A stretch of DNA of 64,000 nt from Oribacterium sp. P6A1 (GCF_000702885.1 NZ_JNKO01000005.1:1-64000), one strand, 5' to 3'; shown: positions 42,368 through 51,899, counted from the stretch's first letter. Made by a program: numbers and translations. Notes: generated by a model from the letters alone, not told the origin.

Positions 42368-43428
42368 CTTGTTCCCTCCGTTTTTCTTGTAAGTGCATAA
42401 AGGATCATACCGTTAGAAACAATGATTCTTATAACCTCACTCATGTCGAGATGAATCAGGTTGTTCATAACTGTAGGAGTCATGGTAACGATTCCCTGGA
42501 ACAGAATAGTTCCTACCACAACATTCATGATGGTGGCCTTATTTACAGTTGCGCCTCCGATAAGGATAGCTGAAACTGCGGGAAGTGCCATGTAGAAAGG
42601 TGCCATGTAAAGCTGTACAAAACCGAAGCCCTGCTCGTAAACAAGAATTCCGATAGCTGCAAGCCATGTAGACATTACAACTGAAATCATACGGATTTTG
42701 TCAACATTGATGCCGGCGGATCTTGCGAAATCAGGGTTTGAACCTACAGCTGTCATGGCAGTACCTGTCTTTGTATGAAGGAATGCCCACATACCGAAAG
42801 CAAGGAGTGCAAAGAACAGGATCGCTCCGGTAGGGATGGAAAGGTTGCCAATGTTTATCTGAAGAAAACTTGCAAGCGCCTGTGTGTAGTATCCCTCCAG
42901 GGAAATGGTGGTTCTGAGACCCTTTCCTGCCATACCCCAGACCATGTTTGGACTGTGGTAAGGAAGAAGAAGCCACATCATACACATCATGGAAACAGAT
43001 GAGAAACCTACATAAGTGGCAATCATCATCTCTCCTCCCTTGATCTTGTTCAGAAGCCATCCGTAGCCTGAACCGAATACAAGGGCAAAAGGTGTGGCAA
43101 GAAGAGCTGCCATGATAAATGAAAGTGGTCCCTGAAAGCCAAGTTCTATGGACAGGGTGGCTCCCAAAAGACCTGAAATGATGCCTAAAGGAAGACCAAA
43201 GTTAAGTCCGCATCCGGAATGGATCATGGGTACCATCGCAAGTACCAGAATGCCGTTCCAGCTGAATCTGTTAATGATATTTGAAATCTGTGTAGGAAGA
43301 TCCGCACCAACTATAGGTGAAAGCACCAGCAGCAGTAAAAGGAAGCCTGTGATGATAAGTCTTGGCAAACCGAATTCCTGAGCCTTTGTTTTGATCAGAT
43401 CTGTAAATGTCAGTTTTTGTTCGTTCAT
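42364..43428 (-). CDS. ABC transporter permease (DUF3798 system), first subunit
   Basis: 354 residues, PF02653-type, paralogous to the next gene: AVGSNPDFARSAGINVDKIR, then LAAIGILVYEQGFGFVQLY and LIGGATVNKATIMNVVVG. These two form the heterodimeric channel. Starts 25 bases after the ATPase stop with AAGGAG at long spacing. Confidence 0.85.
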   Translation of the reverse strand: MNEQKLTFTDLIKTKAQEFGLPRLIITGFLLLLLVLSPIVGADLPTQISNIINRFSWNGILVLAMVPMIHSGCGLNFGLPLGIISGLLGATLSIELGFQGPLSFIMAALLATPFALVFGSGYGWLLNKIKGGEMMIATYVGFSSVSMMCMMWLLLPYHSPNMVWGMAGKGLRTTISLEGYYTQALASFLQINIGNLSIPTGAILFFALLAFGMWAFLHTKTGTAMTAVGSNPDFARSAGINVDKIRMISVVMSTWLAAIGILVYEQGFGFVQLYMAPFYMALPAVSAILIGGATVNKATIMNVVVGTILFQGIVTMTPTVMNNLIHLDMSEVIRIIVSNGMILYALTRKTEGTR

Positions 43429-43453
43429 TTTCTAAATGCTCCTTTTGAGGAAA

Positions 43454-45040
43454 TCAGCAATTCATAAGCATAAGCTCACCGAATTTTTCAAGTGGATCGC
43501 CTGCAGGTAAAATGCCTGAAACTTTTCCGCCTGAAACAATCGCTATACGATCACATGTCTGTCTGAGTTCTTCAAGCTCGGAAGAAACCATGACTATGGT
43601 TACGCCCTGCTCTTTGTTTAACTTCTTAAGTGCATCAAGTACCAGTGCCTTGGCGCCTACATCGATTCCTCTTGTAGGTTCACTTACAAACAAAAGCTTC
43701 GGATTGAGTGCAAATGCCTTGGCAAGACAAATCTTCTGCTGATTTCCGCCTGAAAGCTCCTTTGCCTTCTGCTTTGTGCCGGTACACTTTATCTTAAGTT
43801 CGTCTATATATTTTTCTGTGACCTTTTTAATGGCTTCATCGTCTCTCCACTTAATGAGACCTCCCAAAAGCTTTTTCAAAAACTTGTCCTGTACCTGCAT
43901 GGCAGCAAAGGAAACATTCCACTCAAGGGATTCGTCGAGTAAAAGTCCCACATTACGTCTGTCTTCCGAAACGAAAGCAAAAGAAGCATCAAGACATTTT
44001 CTCGGACTGTTAAGCGGGATAGTGTTTCCATCGAAGTTAATCTCACCACCGGCATTGCAGAGTCCCATGATACCGTTAGGTATACCAAGCTTACCCTGTC
44101 CTGCAAGACCACCTATGCCGAGGATCTCGCCTTCTCTTATATCGAGATTTACATTTTTAACTGTCTCTCCGGCCATGTCAACCCAGAGCTTACGGATAGA
44201 CATAATGACTCTTTTATCCTTGCCAATATCTTCTGTCACATAATTGACTCCGGCTTTTTCTACACTTCTTCCTACCATCCAGCTGGTTATCTCAGGTACG
44301 GAAGTTTCGGATGCAGGAGATTCATTCACTATGTAGCCGTCTCTCATGGTGACAACTCTGTCACATACTGAAAGAATCTCCCCAAGTCTGTGGGTAATGA
44401 ATATTACGGCGATGCCTCTCCTGGACATACCTCTAATGGACTCAAGAAGGGCCTCAGCCTCTTTTTCTGTAAGTACCGCAGTAGGCTCGTCAAGGATCAG
44501 TATCTTTAACTGCTTCTTGGAAAGCTCTCTTGCGATCTCGGTAAACTGTTTATGACCTACAGGCATGTCATTGATGACCATGTCCTTATCTATGTTCACG
44601 CCCATCTGCTGTATAGCATCCTGAGCGATTCTATTCATTTCATTACGGTCAAGTGTGTCGAGTCTGTCTGAAAACAGATCTGAAAGTACACTCTTCTTCT
44701 TTGACTCTCTGTTAAGCAGGATATTTTCTGTTGCCTTGAAACCCGGTATCAGTGAAAATTCCTGGTGTACCATACCTATTCCTGCAGCTATGGCATCAAA
44801 AGGGGATTGAAAAGAAACTTTTTCGTTATTGATGAGGATATCTCCGCCGTATCCTCCTGTTTCCCTGATGACATCCGCGCCAAACAGAATCTTCATCAAG
44901 GTAGATTTTCCGGCACCGTTTTCTCCGCAGAGTCCGATAACTTCACCTTCTCTTAAAGTAAGATTAATATCTGTGAGAACCTGATTACCATTGAAATCTT
45001 TTTTTATGTTACGCATTTCAAGCAGTGGCGCATTTTCCAT
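43454..45040 (-). CDS. Double ABC-domain ATPase (DUF3798 system)
   Basis: 528 residues, two ABC domains as in MglA/RbsA. First domain: GENGAGKSTLMKILFG (Walker A), LSKKQLKILILDEPTAVLT (Walker B; signature weakly kept). Second domain: GIGGLAGQGKLGIPNGIMG (degenerate Walker A) then LSGGNQQKICLAKAFAL and LLFVSEPTRGIDVGAK. The second site's non-canonical Walker A is usual for sugar-type ATPases. Third-from-last element of the operon, behind a hairpin after the binding-protein gene. Confidence 0.9.
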   Translation of the reverse strand: MENAPLLEMRNIKKDFNGNQVLTDINLTLREGEVIGLCGENGAGKSTLMKILFGADVIRETGGYGGDILINNEKVSFQSPFDAIAAGIGMVHQEFSLIPGFKATENILLNRESKKKSVLSDLFSDRLDTLDRNEMNRIAQDAIQQMGVNIDKDMVINDMPVGHKQFTEIARELSKKQLKILILDEPTAVLTEKEAEALLESIRGMSRRGIAVIFITHRLGEILSVCDRVVTMRDGYIVNESPASETSVPEITSWMVGRSVEKAGVNYVTEDIGKDKRVIMSIRKLWVDMAGETVKNVNLDIREGEILGIGGLAGQGKLGIPNGIMGLCNAGGEINFDGNTIPLNSPRKCLDASFAFVSEDRRNVGLLLDESLEWNVSFAAMQVQDKFLKKLLGGLIKWRDDEAIKKVTEKYIDELKIKCTGTKQKAKELSGGNQQKICLAKAFALNPKLLFVSEPTRGIDVGAKALVLDALKKLNKEQGVTIVMVSSELEELRQTCDRIAIVSGGKVSGILPAGDPLEKFGELMLMNC

Positions 45041-45102
45041 TGTAAAACCTTTCTCCCATGTTGGAACATCAGTCCATAAAGATACCGACGTTACAAGATA
45101 AA

Positions 45103-45130
45103 CGTGGGGAGATATTGTCTCCCCACGATG
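45103..45130 (-). terminator. Hairpin between binding protein and ATPase
   Basis: CGTGGGGAGA (45103-45112) pairs with TCTCCCCACG (45118-45127), followed on the - strand by TTTATC. Such a hairpin within importer operons usually partly stops transcription or protects the upstream mRNA, giving more binding protein than transporter. Confidence 0.75.
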
Positions 45131-45143
45131 GTAAAACTAAATC

Positions 45144-46427
45144 TTATTTTGTTGTGAAATACTTCTCAGGAACCTCTATTTCAGTTGAACCCATATACTT
45201 TCCAGGATCGCCCATAATGTATGTATCCTGATATACAAGGAATGTATTGTCAGACTTTACACCTGTATCAACATTTGTGTACTGTGAACCATTCCATGAA
45301 GCCTTTGGAGAAAACTCTTCATAAGCCTTTGAAATATCATCGATATCTGTAAGCTCGCTCTTTCCGTCGATAACGTTCATTGCGTGCTGTGCAAGACCTG
45401 CTGAAACAGTGTAGCCATATGAATAAGCCCATGTTCCGAATCTTCCTGCACCGCCTTTTTCTACTACAGCGCTCTCAACCTTTGAAAGGATCTTCTCGAA
45501 GTCTCCTGCTTCCTCTGTAAGATCGATTCCAAGTGCTCCGGGATATCCCATAAGAGGTGATGGAAGATCTGCCTCGATGAAGTAACCGCCATTCTCAAGA
45601 AGACCTCTTAAAAGAGGCTCTGTGTGAGCATCATTAGTACAGAAGTAAGCTGAATCCTTACCATACTTCTCAATCCACTCAGGAACATGCTCGGCGATGT
45701 ATGCCTGTGCACCCGGAACACCAACGTCTGTTGTAGGATCCGGTGCAGACTCCATAACGAAATTCATACCGAACTCCTCACAGGCTGCCTTCATGATAGC
45801 AACACGACGGCTCATGGTCTCATATGAGAGGTGACGAGGGAATGAGATGTGTACAAATGTCTTACATCCGAGCTCATGAGCTGTACGGATGATAAGATAA
45901 CCACGGGCTACGAAATCGTTGTTACAAACGAGATCAGCTGCGCTTCCGATCTCAGGAAGGTCCTCATGAGACTCACCTGCGATACAAAGGATGTCAGGTC
46001 TTCTCTCCTTGATCTGACGGAATGCCTCTGTTGTTCCCGGAATAGCCTGATTTACGATGATAGCCTTCATCTCAGGGTCATCTGAAAGGTTTACGATGGT
46101 CTGAACAGTTGTCTCAAGCTCCTCAGTGAAGTTGTCAGGGTATGTAGCAAGGATAACTCTGTCCTCACCTACCTTTGCCTGGAATGCCTCAGCTCCACGT
46201 CTGTCATCCTCTGACTGTGAAACTGAACCGGTTACGATACCGATGTGATAATCACCGGCAGCATCATTCTCTGCAGCAGCGGTAGTTTCATCCTTCTGCT
46301 CTGCGGCTGCAGCAGTTGTAGCCTTCTCTTCAACAGTCTGGATGGTTGCTCCGCCTGAGCTTCCACAGCCTGCAAGCACGCTTGAAAGCATAACGGCTGC
46401 TGTCATAAAGCCAATAAACTTTCTCAT
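45144..46427 (-). CDS. DUF3798 substrate-binding lipoprotein
   Basis: 427 residues. Lipobox LAGC-G at Cys 21, Thr/Ala/Glu linker, then a periplasmic-binding-protein-like fold of the DUF3798 family (PF12683): IGIVTGSVSQSEDDRRGAE, KAIIVNQAIPGTTEAF, FVHISFPRHLSYE, FFCTNDAHTEPLL and MGYPGALGID. This is the extracellular receptor of the importer; the ligand of DUF3798 proteins is not known to me. First and probably most expressed gene; promoter at 46472-46499, AAAGGAGG before the ATG. Confidence 0.9.
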   Translation of the reverse strand: MRKFIGFMTAAVMLSSVLAGCGSSGGATIQTVEEKATTAAAAEQKDETTAAAENDAAGDYHIGIVTGSVSQSEDDRRGAEAFQAKVGEDRVILATYPDNFTEELETTVQTIVNLSDDPEMKAIIVNQAIPGTTEAFRQIKERRPDILCIAGESHEDLPEIGSAADLVCNNDFVARGYLIIRTAHELGCKTFVHISFPRHLSYETMSRRVAIMKAACEEFGMNFVMESAPDPTTDVGVPGAQAYIAEHVPEWIEKYGKDSAYFCTNDAHTEPLLRGLLENGGYFIEADLPSPLMGYPGALGIDLTEEAGDFEKILSKVESAVVEKGGAGRFGTWAYSYGYTVSAGLAQHAMNVIDGKSELTDIDDISKAYEEFSPKASWNGSQYTNVDTGVKSDNTFLVYQDTYIMGDPGKYMGSTEIEVPEKYFTTK

Positions 46428-46471
46428 ATACTTTCCTCCTTTAATGCTTTAAAGTTATGATACTGTTGAAT

Positions 46472-46499
46472 AATATAGCATAATATCAGTCATAAACAA
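46472..46499 (-). promoter_or_regulatory. Promoter of the DUF3798 operon
   Basis: On the - strand TTGTTT (46499-46494), 16 bases, TATATT (46477-46472); the start codon of the binding protein is 45 bases downstream. Confidence 0.55.
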
Positions 46500-46628
46500 A
46501 TATAATATTTAAAATAAGCATAAAAATTTTTTATCCCATTTCGTTTTTAATAAAATTATGAAATCCACATATTACCCGGGTTTACACATAGGATTATCAC
46601 AATCTGTATGCTATTATCTTTAGATATA

Positions 46629-46692
46629 CTAATTAGTGAGCGTCAGAAGTATTTGCAACCCACTAATTAGCGCCTACGCACACATTCGTGTG
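46629..46692 (+). repeat. Intergenic repeat, copy B, ahead of feoB
   Basis: CTAATTAGTG (46629-46638) pairs perfectly with CACTAATTAG (46661-46670) around AGCGTCAGAAGTATTTGCAA; a second hairpin CACAC-attc-GTGTG is at 46679-46692. It shares its core with copies A, C and D and lies in the 46428-46745 gap that also holds the two divergent promoters. Confidence 0.7.
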
Positions 46693-46745
46693 AATGTGCT
46701 GCACATATATTAAAGTTAGTTCATAAAACCGAAAGTGAGTAGAAT

Positions 46746-49073
46746 ATGACCTTAAAGGATATAAATATCGGGGAAAGCTGCGTTGTAACAAGGGTTGGCG
46801 GTGAAGGTGCCCTTCGTCAGCATTTCCTGGATATGGGGATAATACCGGGAGCTGAAGTATCGGTTGTAAAGTATGCGCCTCTCGGGGATCCGGTGGAACT
46901 TATGATACATGGGTATCAGCTTACACTGAGACTGGACGATGCCGGCCAAATTGAAGTATCAAAGAAAGAAACAGGTTCTGAGTCCGGTATTGAACATACC
47001 AGCAGCCATAATTCCGTACATCCCGGACTCGGTGAGGGTGGAAAATTTCATCCGAAGGGAAGCGGTAATCTTCTTCCTGAGGGCACTACTCTCACATTTG
47101 CACTTGTTGGCAACCAAAACTGCGGAAAAACCACTCTTTTCAATCAGCTTACAGGTGCCAATCAGCATGTGGGTAATTTCCCGGGAGTAACGGTTGACCG
47201 AAAGGACGGTGTGATAAAAGGTCATCCTGATACCTTAGTAACGGATCTGCCCGGAATCTATTCCATGTCACCATACAGCAGTGAAGAAATCGTATCCCGT
47301 AATTTCGTCATGAACGAAAAGCCGAAAGCAATCATTAACATTGTGGATGCAACAAATATCCAGCGAAATCTTTATCTCACCATGCAGCTTCTCGAGATGA
47401 ATATTCCTATGGTGGTTGCCCTCAATATGATGGATGAAATAATGCAGAACGGCGGAACCATTGATGTAAATGAAATGGAAGCTGCTCTCGGTGTTCCGGT
47501 AGTTCCCATCTCGGCAGCAAAGAATCAAGGCATAAACGAGCTGATCGAACATGCTATCCATATAGCACGCTATCAGGAAAAACCTTTAAGACAGGACTTT
47601 TGTGATCAGAACACTCATAACGGAGCTGTTCACAGATGTATCCATGCTGTTATCCATCTTATCGAGGATCATGCATTAAATGCCGATATTCCGGTACGAT
47701 TTGCAGCAAGCAAGGTGATCGAGGGTGACATGCTGGTACTCGATAAGCTTAAGCTTGATGAAAATGAAATAGAGACCATTGAGCATATTGTTCTGCAGAT
47801 GGAAAAGGAACGTGAGCTTGACAGAGGGGCAGCCATTGCTGATATGCGTTACTCTTTTATAGAAAAAATCTGCTCGGCCTTTGTAAGTAAGCCCAAAAAA
47901 AGCAAGGAAAGCATCAGAAGTGAAAGAATTGACCGGATTCTTACGGGAAGATGGACAGCTATTCCGCTGTTCATTCTGATAATGTTTATCATATCCTGGC
48001 TTACATTCAATACAATAGGAGGAACTCTTCAGGGATGGCTTGAAGAACTGATAGGTGCATTAACTGAAATGACCGATACCGGCCTTGCTGCACTCGGCGT
48101 TAATCCGGTTCTTCACGGACTTATCATAAACGGAATCTTTGCAGGTGTGGGAAGCGTGCTCAGTTTTCTTCCTATTATAGTGACACTGTTCTTCTTCCTG
48201 TCGCTGTTGGAGGATTCAGGTTATATCGCAAGAGTTGCCTTCTTTATGGATAAGCTGCTTAGAAAAATAGGCCTTTCCGGAAGAAGTATCGTGCCCATGC
48301 TCATCGGTTTCGGCTGTACAGTCCCTGCAGTCATGTCAACCAGAACTCTTCCAAGTGAACGTGACCGTAAGATGACTATACTTCTTACACCGTTTATGAG
48401 CTGTACTGCAAAGATGCCTATTTACGCCTTTTTTGTGGATGCCTTTTTCCCGAGATATAAAGCACTGATTCTCATAGGTCTTTATCTTCTCGGTATTATT
48501 ATTTCCATACTTGTGGCCATGCTTTTCAAGGGTACACTTTTTAAAGGGGAAGCTGTTCCTTTTGTTATGGAGCTTCCGAATTATCGTCTTCCCAGCCCGA
48601 AGAATGTATTCCGGCTCTTATGGGAAAAAGCAAAGGATTTCCTTCAGAGAGCATTTACAGTCATATTTATCGCTACTATCATCATATGGCTGCTTCAAAG
48701 CTTTGATATTCACTTTAATCTGGTAGACGACCAGAAAGACAGTATCCTTGCCATGTTTGCAGGAATACTTGCTCCTTTAATGGCACCTGTAGGACTCGGA
48801 GACTGGCGTATCTGTACAGCCCTTATCAGTGGTTTCATGGCAAAGGAAAGTGTAGTTTCGACTTTGGAGATTCTTTACGGACAGGATGTTCATGCATTTT
48901 TAACTGAAGCGGCTGCGGCCTCACTTCTGGTTTTCTCACTTCTGTATACACCATGTGTTGCCGCAATAGCTTCTATCCAGAGAGAACTTGGGAAAAAATG
49001 GGCATTGGGCGTGGTATTCTGGCAATGCTTCCTTGCCTGGATTGCGGCTTTTGTAACCCATTTTCTGATGTGA
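46746..49073 (+). CDS. feoB: FeoA-FeoB fusion, ferrous iron transporter
   Basis: 775 residues. Residues 1-76 are an SH3-like FeoA domain (MTLKDINIGESCVVTRVGGE, LDMGIIPGAEVSVVKY). Then FeoB: G1 GNQNCGKTTLFNQLTG (~121), the switch region NFPGVTVDRKDG, G3 TDLPGIYSMSPYS, G4 NMMDE, then a GDI helical domain and the membrane core with the two Gate motifs (LIGFGCTVPAVMSTRTLPSE and LLYTPCVAAIASIQRELG). The Cys of the first gate (FGCTVPA) is present. Full-length and intact; likely Fe(II) uptake regulated by the GTPase. Weak ribosome site; flanked on both sides by the intergenic repeat in inverted orientation. Confidence 0.95.
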   Translation: MTLKDINIGESCVVTRVGGEGALRQHFLDMGIIPGAEVSVVKYAPLGDPVELMIHGYQLTLRLDDAGQIEVSKKETGSESGIEHTSSHNSVHPGLGEGGKFHPKGSGNLLPEGTTLTFALVGNQNCGKTTLFNQLTGANQHVGNFPGVTVDRKDGVIKGHPDTLVTDLPGIYSMSPYSSEEIVSRNFVMNEKPKAIINIVDATNIQRNLYLTMQLLEMNIPMVVALNMMDEIMQNGGTIDVNEMEAALGVPVVPISAAKNQGINELIEHAIHIARYQEKPLRQDFCDQNTHNGAVHRCIHAVIHLIEDHALNADIPVRFAASKVIEGDMLVLDKLKLDENEIETIEHIVLQMEKERELDRGAAIADMRYSFIEKICSAFVSKPKKSKESIRSERIDRILTGRWTAIPLFILIMFIISWLTFNTIGGTLQGWLEELIGALTEMTDTGLAALGVNPVLHGLIINGIFAGVGSVLSFLPIIVTLFFFLSLLEDSGYIARVAFFMDKLLRKIGLSGRSIVPMLIGFGCTVPAVMSTRTLPSERDRKMTILLTPFMSCTAKMPIYAFFVDAFFPRYKALILIGLYLLGIIISILVAMLFKGTLFKGEAVPFVMELPNYRLPSPKNVFRLLWEKAKDFLQRAFTVIFIATIIIWLLQSFDIHFNLVDDQKDSILAMFAGILAPLMAPVGLGDWRICTALISGFMAKESVVSTLEILYGQDVHAFLTEAAAASLLVFSLLYTPCVAAIASIQRELGKKWALGVVFWQCFLAWIAAFVTHFLM

Positions 49074-49101
49074 TGAAATGATCAAAATGACGCAGCACAT
49101 T

Positions 49102-49157
49102 GCACACGAATGTGTGCGTGCTTAGCATCATCAGTGAGTGGCAAATATATATCACTT
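49102..49157 (-). repeat. Intergenic repeat, copy C, behind feoB
   Basis: Inverted relative to copy B. GCACAC-gaat-GTGTGC at 49102-49117 and AGTGA (49133-49137) pairing with TCACT (49152-49156) around the shared core that reads ATATATTTGCCA on the - strand. Confidence 0.65.
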
Positions 49158-49174
49158 AATCCGGAGGAAAAATC

Positions 49175-49768
49175 ATGGAACAGGAATTTACGATCAGAAA
49201 GGCTTCTGTTATTGACGCAGCCGCAATACTTGCTATATATGCACCTTACGTAGAGGAAACTGCCATTACCTTTGAATATACAGTTCCCACTCTTTCCGAA
49301 TTCAAAGAACGTATACGAAATGTTCTGAAAAAGTATCCGTATATCGTTGCGGAAAAAGGCGGAACCATCGCAGGTTACGCCTATGTAAGTTCCTTCCATG
49401 AAAGGGCTGCCTACAGCTGGGCTGTTGAAACCTCCATATATTTAGATAAGAATCTCCGAAAGACGGGTCTCGGAAAACGTCTTTATAACGCACTTGAAGA
49501 TATTCTTAAAAAGCAGGGGATACTGAATCTCAATGCCTGCATAGCATATCCTGAAAAAGAGGATCGTTATCTAACCAAAAACAGCGTTGAGTTCCATGAG
49601 CATCTCGGATACAGTATGGTCGGTGAGTTCCATAAGTGTGGTTACAAGTTCAACCGCTGGTACAACATGGTGTGGATGGAAAAAATCATCGGAGATCACC
49701 TTTCAGAGCAGCCTCCGGTAAAAAGCTTTGATGAAGTTCTGGGTGAAATTGATTTCAGTAAGTACTGA
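49175..49768 (+). CDS. GNAT N-acetyltransferase (phosphinothricin-acetyltransferase-like)
   Basis: 197 residues. ASVIDAAAILAIYAPYVEET is the Pat-type opening, YAYVSSFHERAAYSWAVETS the core strands, and TGLGKRLYNALEDIL the acetyl-CoA loop. HLGYSMVGEFHKCGYKFNRW and NMVWMEKII end the domain. Members acetylate phosphinothricin-like amino acids, methionine sulfone and similar. C-terminal ~25 residues extend beyond the usual domain. GGAGGAAAAATC before ATG; terminator CCCCAA/TTGGGG at 49791-49810. Confidence 0.85.
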   Translation: MEQEFTIRKASVIDAAAILAIYAPYVEETAITFEYTVPTLSEFKERIRNVLKKYPYIVAEKGGTIAGYAYVSSFHERAAYSWAVETSIYLDKNLRKTGLGKRLYNALEDILKKQGILNLNACIAYPEKEDRYLTKNSVEFHEHLGYSMVGEFHKCGYKFNRWYNMVWMEKIIGDHLSEQPPVKSFDEVLGEIDFSKY

Positions 49769-49790
49769 TTAGAGTATAAGGTGCTCTTAA

Positions 49791-49818
49791 CCCCAATGTG
49801 TATGTTGGGGCTTCTTTG
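49791..49818 (+). terminator. Terminator after the GNAT gene
   Basis: CCCCAA-tgtgtatg-TTGGGG followed by CTTCTTTG. Confidence 0.65.
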
Positions 49819-49881
49819 CTTCAACAAAAGCCTTAAGGTATCTTTCCTGAAGCCTGCTGCATAAGAAATAAACAGAACATA

Positions 49882-50884
49882 TCAGTGCCTGTTTATAGAC
49901 TCCAGAAATTCCCTGGCTCTTTCTGACTTAGGTGATGTAAAGAATTTCTCCGGTGTGTTCTCTTCCACGATAGCTCCGTCAGCCATGAACACAACTCTGT
50001 CGGCAACACGGCGGGCGAAGTTCATCTCATGGGTAACCACGATCATGGTCATGCCTTCATTGGCAAGCTCGATCATGACATCCAGAACCTCCTGAATCAT
50101 TTCAGGATCCAGCGCACTTGTAGGCTCGTCAAAAAGCATAACCTTGGGATGCATGGCGAGAGAACGTGCGATGGCAGCTCTTTGCTGCTGTCCGCCCGAA
50201 AGCTGCGCAGGCATTTTCTGAGCCTGTGAGTCAACACCTACTCTCTTAAGAAGTTCCATGGTCTCCTTCTTTACTTCCTCCTTCGGGCGATGAAGAACAT
50301 CCACCGGTCCCATACAGACATTGTCGAGGATAGATTTGTGGGCAAAAAGATTGAAAGACTGGAATACCATACCTATTTCAGCTCTGAGTCCTGCAAGCTC
50401 GGCACCGCCCTCAGGAAGCTTCCTGCCTTCTATCAGTATTTCTCCCGAATTAATGCTTTCCAGGCGGTTGATGGTACGGCACAATGTCGATTTGCCGGAA
50501 CCGGAAGGCCCGATAAGTACAACTACCTCTCCCTTTTTGACCTGAAGATTTATATCCTTAAGAGCATGGAGCTCTCCGTAATATTTTTCAGCAAGTGTGA
50601 CAGAAGCTTTATTCAAAAGATAATTTATAAGTACATAGATCACCGCTGCCATGAGATATACAGAAAGCATGGCATCATAGTTTGAAATCAGAACCTTTGC
50701 GTTCTGCATAAGGTCCGGGAAGTTCACTATATATATGAAAAGGTCGTATCCTTCACAACGATTACCAGATCTGAGACCAGTGCCGGAATCACATATCTTA
50801 TGGCCTGAGGGAAAATGATTTTCGTAAAAACCATGGTTTCCCGCATCATCAAATACCTTTCATCTGCACCTATGGTAAAATCTT
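49882..50884 (-). pseudogene. 5'-truncated amino-acid ABC permease-ATPase fusion
   Basis: One open frame without a good start. 50884-50590: the C-terminal end of a polar-amino-acid permease ([35 protein letters not shown], then a membrane helix [15 protein letters not shown]). It runs straight into an intact GlnQ-type ATPase: [56 protein letters not shown] and [13 protein letters not shown]. The first ~110+ residues of the permease are missing; a stop and the LysR promoter lie just upstream. Fused permease-ATPase genes exist in this group, so the parent may have been a real fusion. A GTG at 50727 could still start the ATPase part; no ribosome site is evident. Confidence 0.75.
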
Positions 50885-50901
50885 TTTTTTACCTGTATAA
50901 T
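50874..50901 (+). promoter_or_regulatory. Promoter of the LysR gene
   Basis: -10 TATAAT at 50896-50901 preceded by the palindrome GGTAAA-N8-TTTACC (50874-50893), which could be a regulator site; TSS near 50908. Confidence 0.55.
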
Positions 50902-50933
50902 AAACGGACTTGAATGACAGAACGGAGTTTATT

Positions 50934-51818
50934 ATGGAAATAAGACAGCTTATCACATTCCAAAAGGTAGCTGAGCTTGAGAGCTTTTCCAGGGCAGGTC
51001 ATGAGCTTGGGTATTCTCAGTCTACAGTGACTGTACAGATAAAAGCCCTGGAAAATGAGCTCGGAACTTTGCTGTTTGACAGATTCGGAAAAAATGTAAA
51101 GATCACAGCGGACGGGAAGCTTCTTTTAAAATATGTAGAAAACATAATGAATCAGATAAATTCCCTGAAGGGTACTCTCGGCAATGAATCTGCCAGAACT
51201 CATACACTTCATATCGGGACGCTGGATTCACTATGTATGTTCACACTTACAGAAATTCTGAAGCTTTTAAGAGAGCATCACCCGGAATACCATATCAAGA
51301 TAACCAGAGGTTCACCTTCTGAGCTCACAGAAATGATGGAAAAGAACGAGGTTGACATCATATATATTCTGGATGCTCTGTATTACAATGTTCACTGGAA
51401 AAGAGTCATCGAGAAAAAGGAACCCTGCATCTTTGTCTGCGGACCTCAGAATCCAATATTAAAGAAGGATGACATTAAGCTCAGTGAACTTGTGAAGGAA
51501 CCTTTTTACCTTACTGAGGCTGATGATAACTATCAGTTTGCCCTGGCACAGTATCTGGCTTTTCAAAATCTTTCTATTGACCCTGTCCTTGAAGTAGGAA
51601 GTACAGAGGTCATATCAAAGATGATACATGAGACCGGCGGCTGTTCATTTTTGCCATACTTCGCCATAAAAGAACATCTGGAGAGCAATTATCTTTCTCG
51701 GATTCCCGTAAAAAATTTTCATATAGACATGTTTCATCAGGTCATATATATGGAAAACAAGTGGGTGACCGGAGAAATGCTTGAATTCATACGAATCGCA
51801 AAAGCGACTTTGCTGTAA
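50934..51818 (+). CDS. LysR-family transcriptional regulator
   Basis: 294 residues. N-terminal winged HTH: LITFQKVAELESFSRAGHEL, STVTVQIKALENELGTLLFD, RFGKNVKIT. The effector domain follows from ~90 (HTLHIGTLDSLCMFTLTEIL, KITRGSPSELTEMMEKNEVD). ATG 50934 has ACGGAG 8 bases before it; the in-frame TTG/ATG at 50910 is less likely. Divergent from the truncated amino-acid transporter gene, which it may once have controlled. Confidence 0.9.
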   Translation: MEIRQLITFQKVAELESFSRAGHELGYSQSTVTVQIKALENELGTLLFDRFGKNVKITADGKLLLKYVENIMNQINSLKGTLGNESARTHTLHIGTLDSLCMFTLTEILKLLREHHPEYHIKITRGSPSELTEMMEKNEVDIIYILDALYYNVHWKRVIEKKEPCIFVCGPQNPILKKDDIKLSELVKEPFYLTEADDNYQFALAQYLAFQNLSIDPVLEVGSTEVISKMIHETGGCSFLPYFAIKEHLESNYLSRIPVKNFHIDMFHQVIYMENKWVTGEMLEFIRIAKATLL

Positions 51819-51824
51819 AAAAAG

Positions 51825-51866
51825 GTCCCCCAACCGAAGGTACGTACATGTACCCTGGTGGGGGAC
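51825..51866 (+). terminator. Terminator after the LysR gene
   Basis: GTCCCCCAACC (51825-51835) pairs with GGTGGGGGAC (51857-51866) around a smaller GGTAC/GTACC hairpin; CTGTTTTTAAA follows. Confidence 0.85.
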
Positions 51867-51899
51867 TGTTCTGTTTTTAAAGGAAAAATATTTATATAC

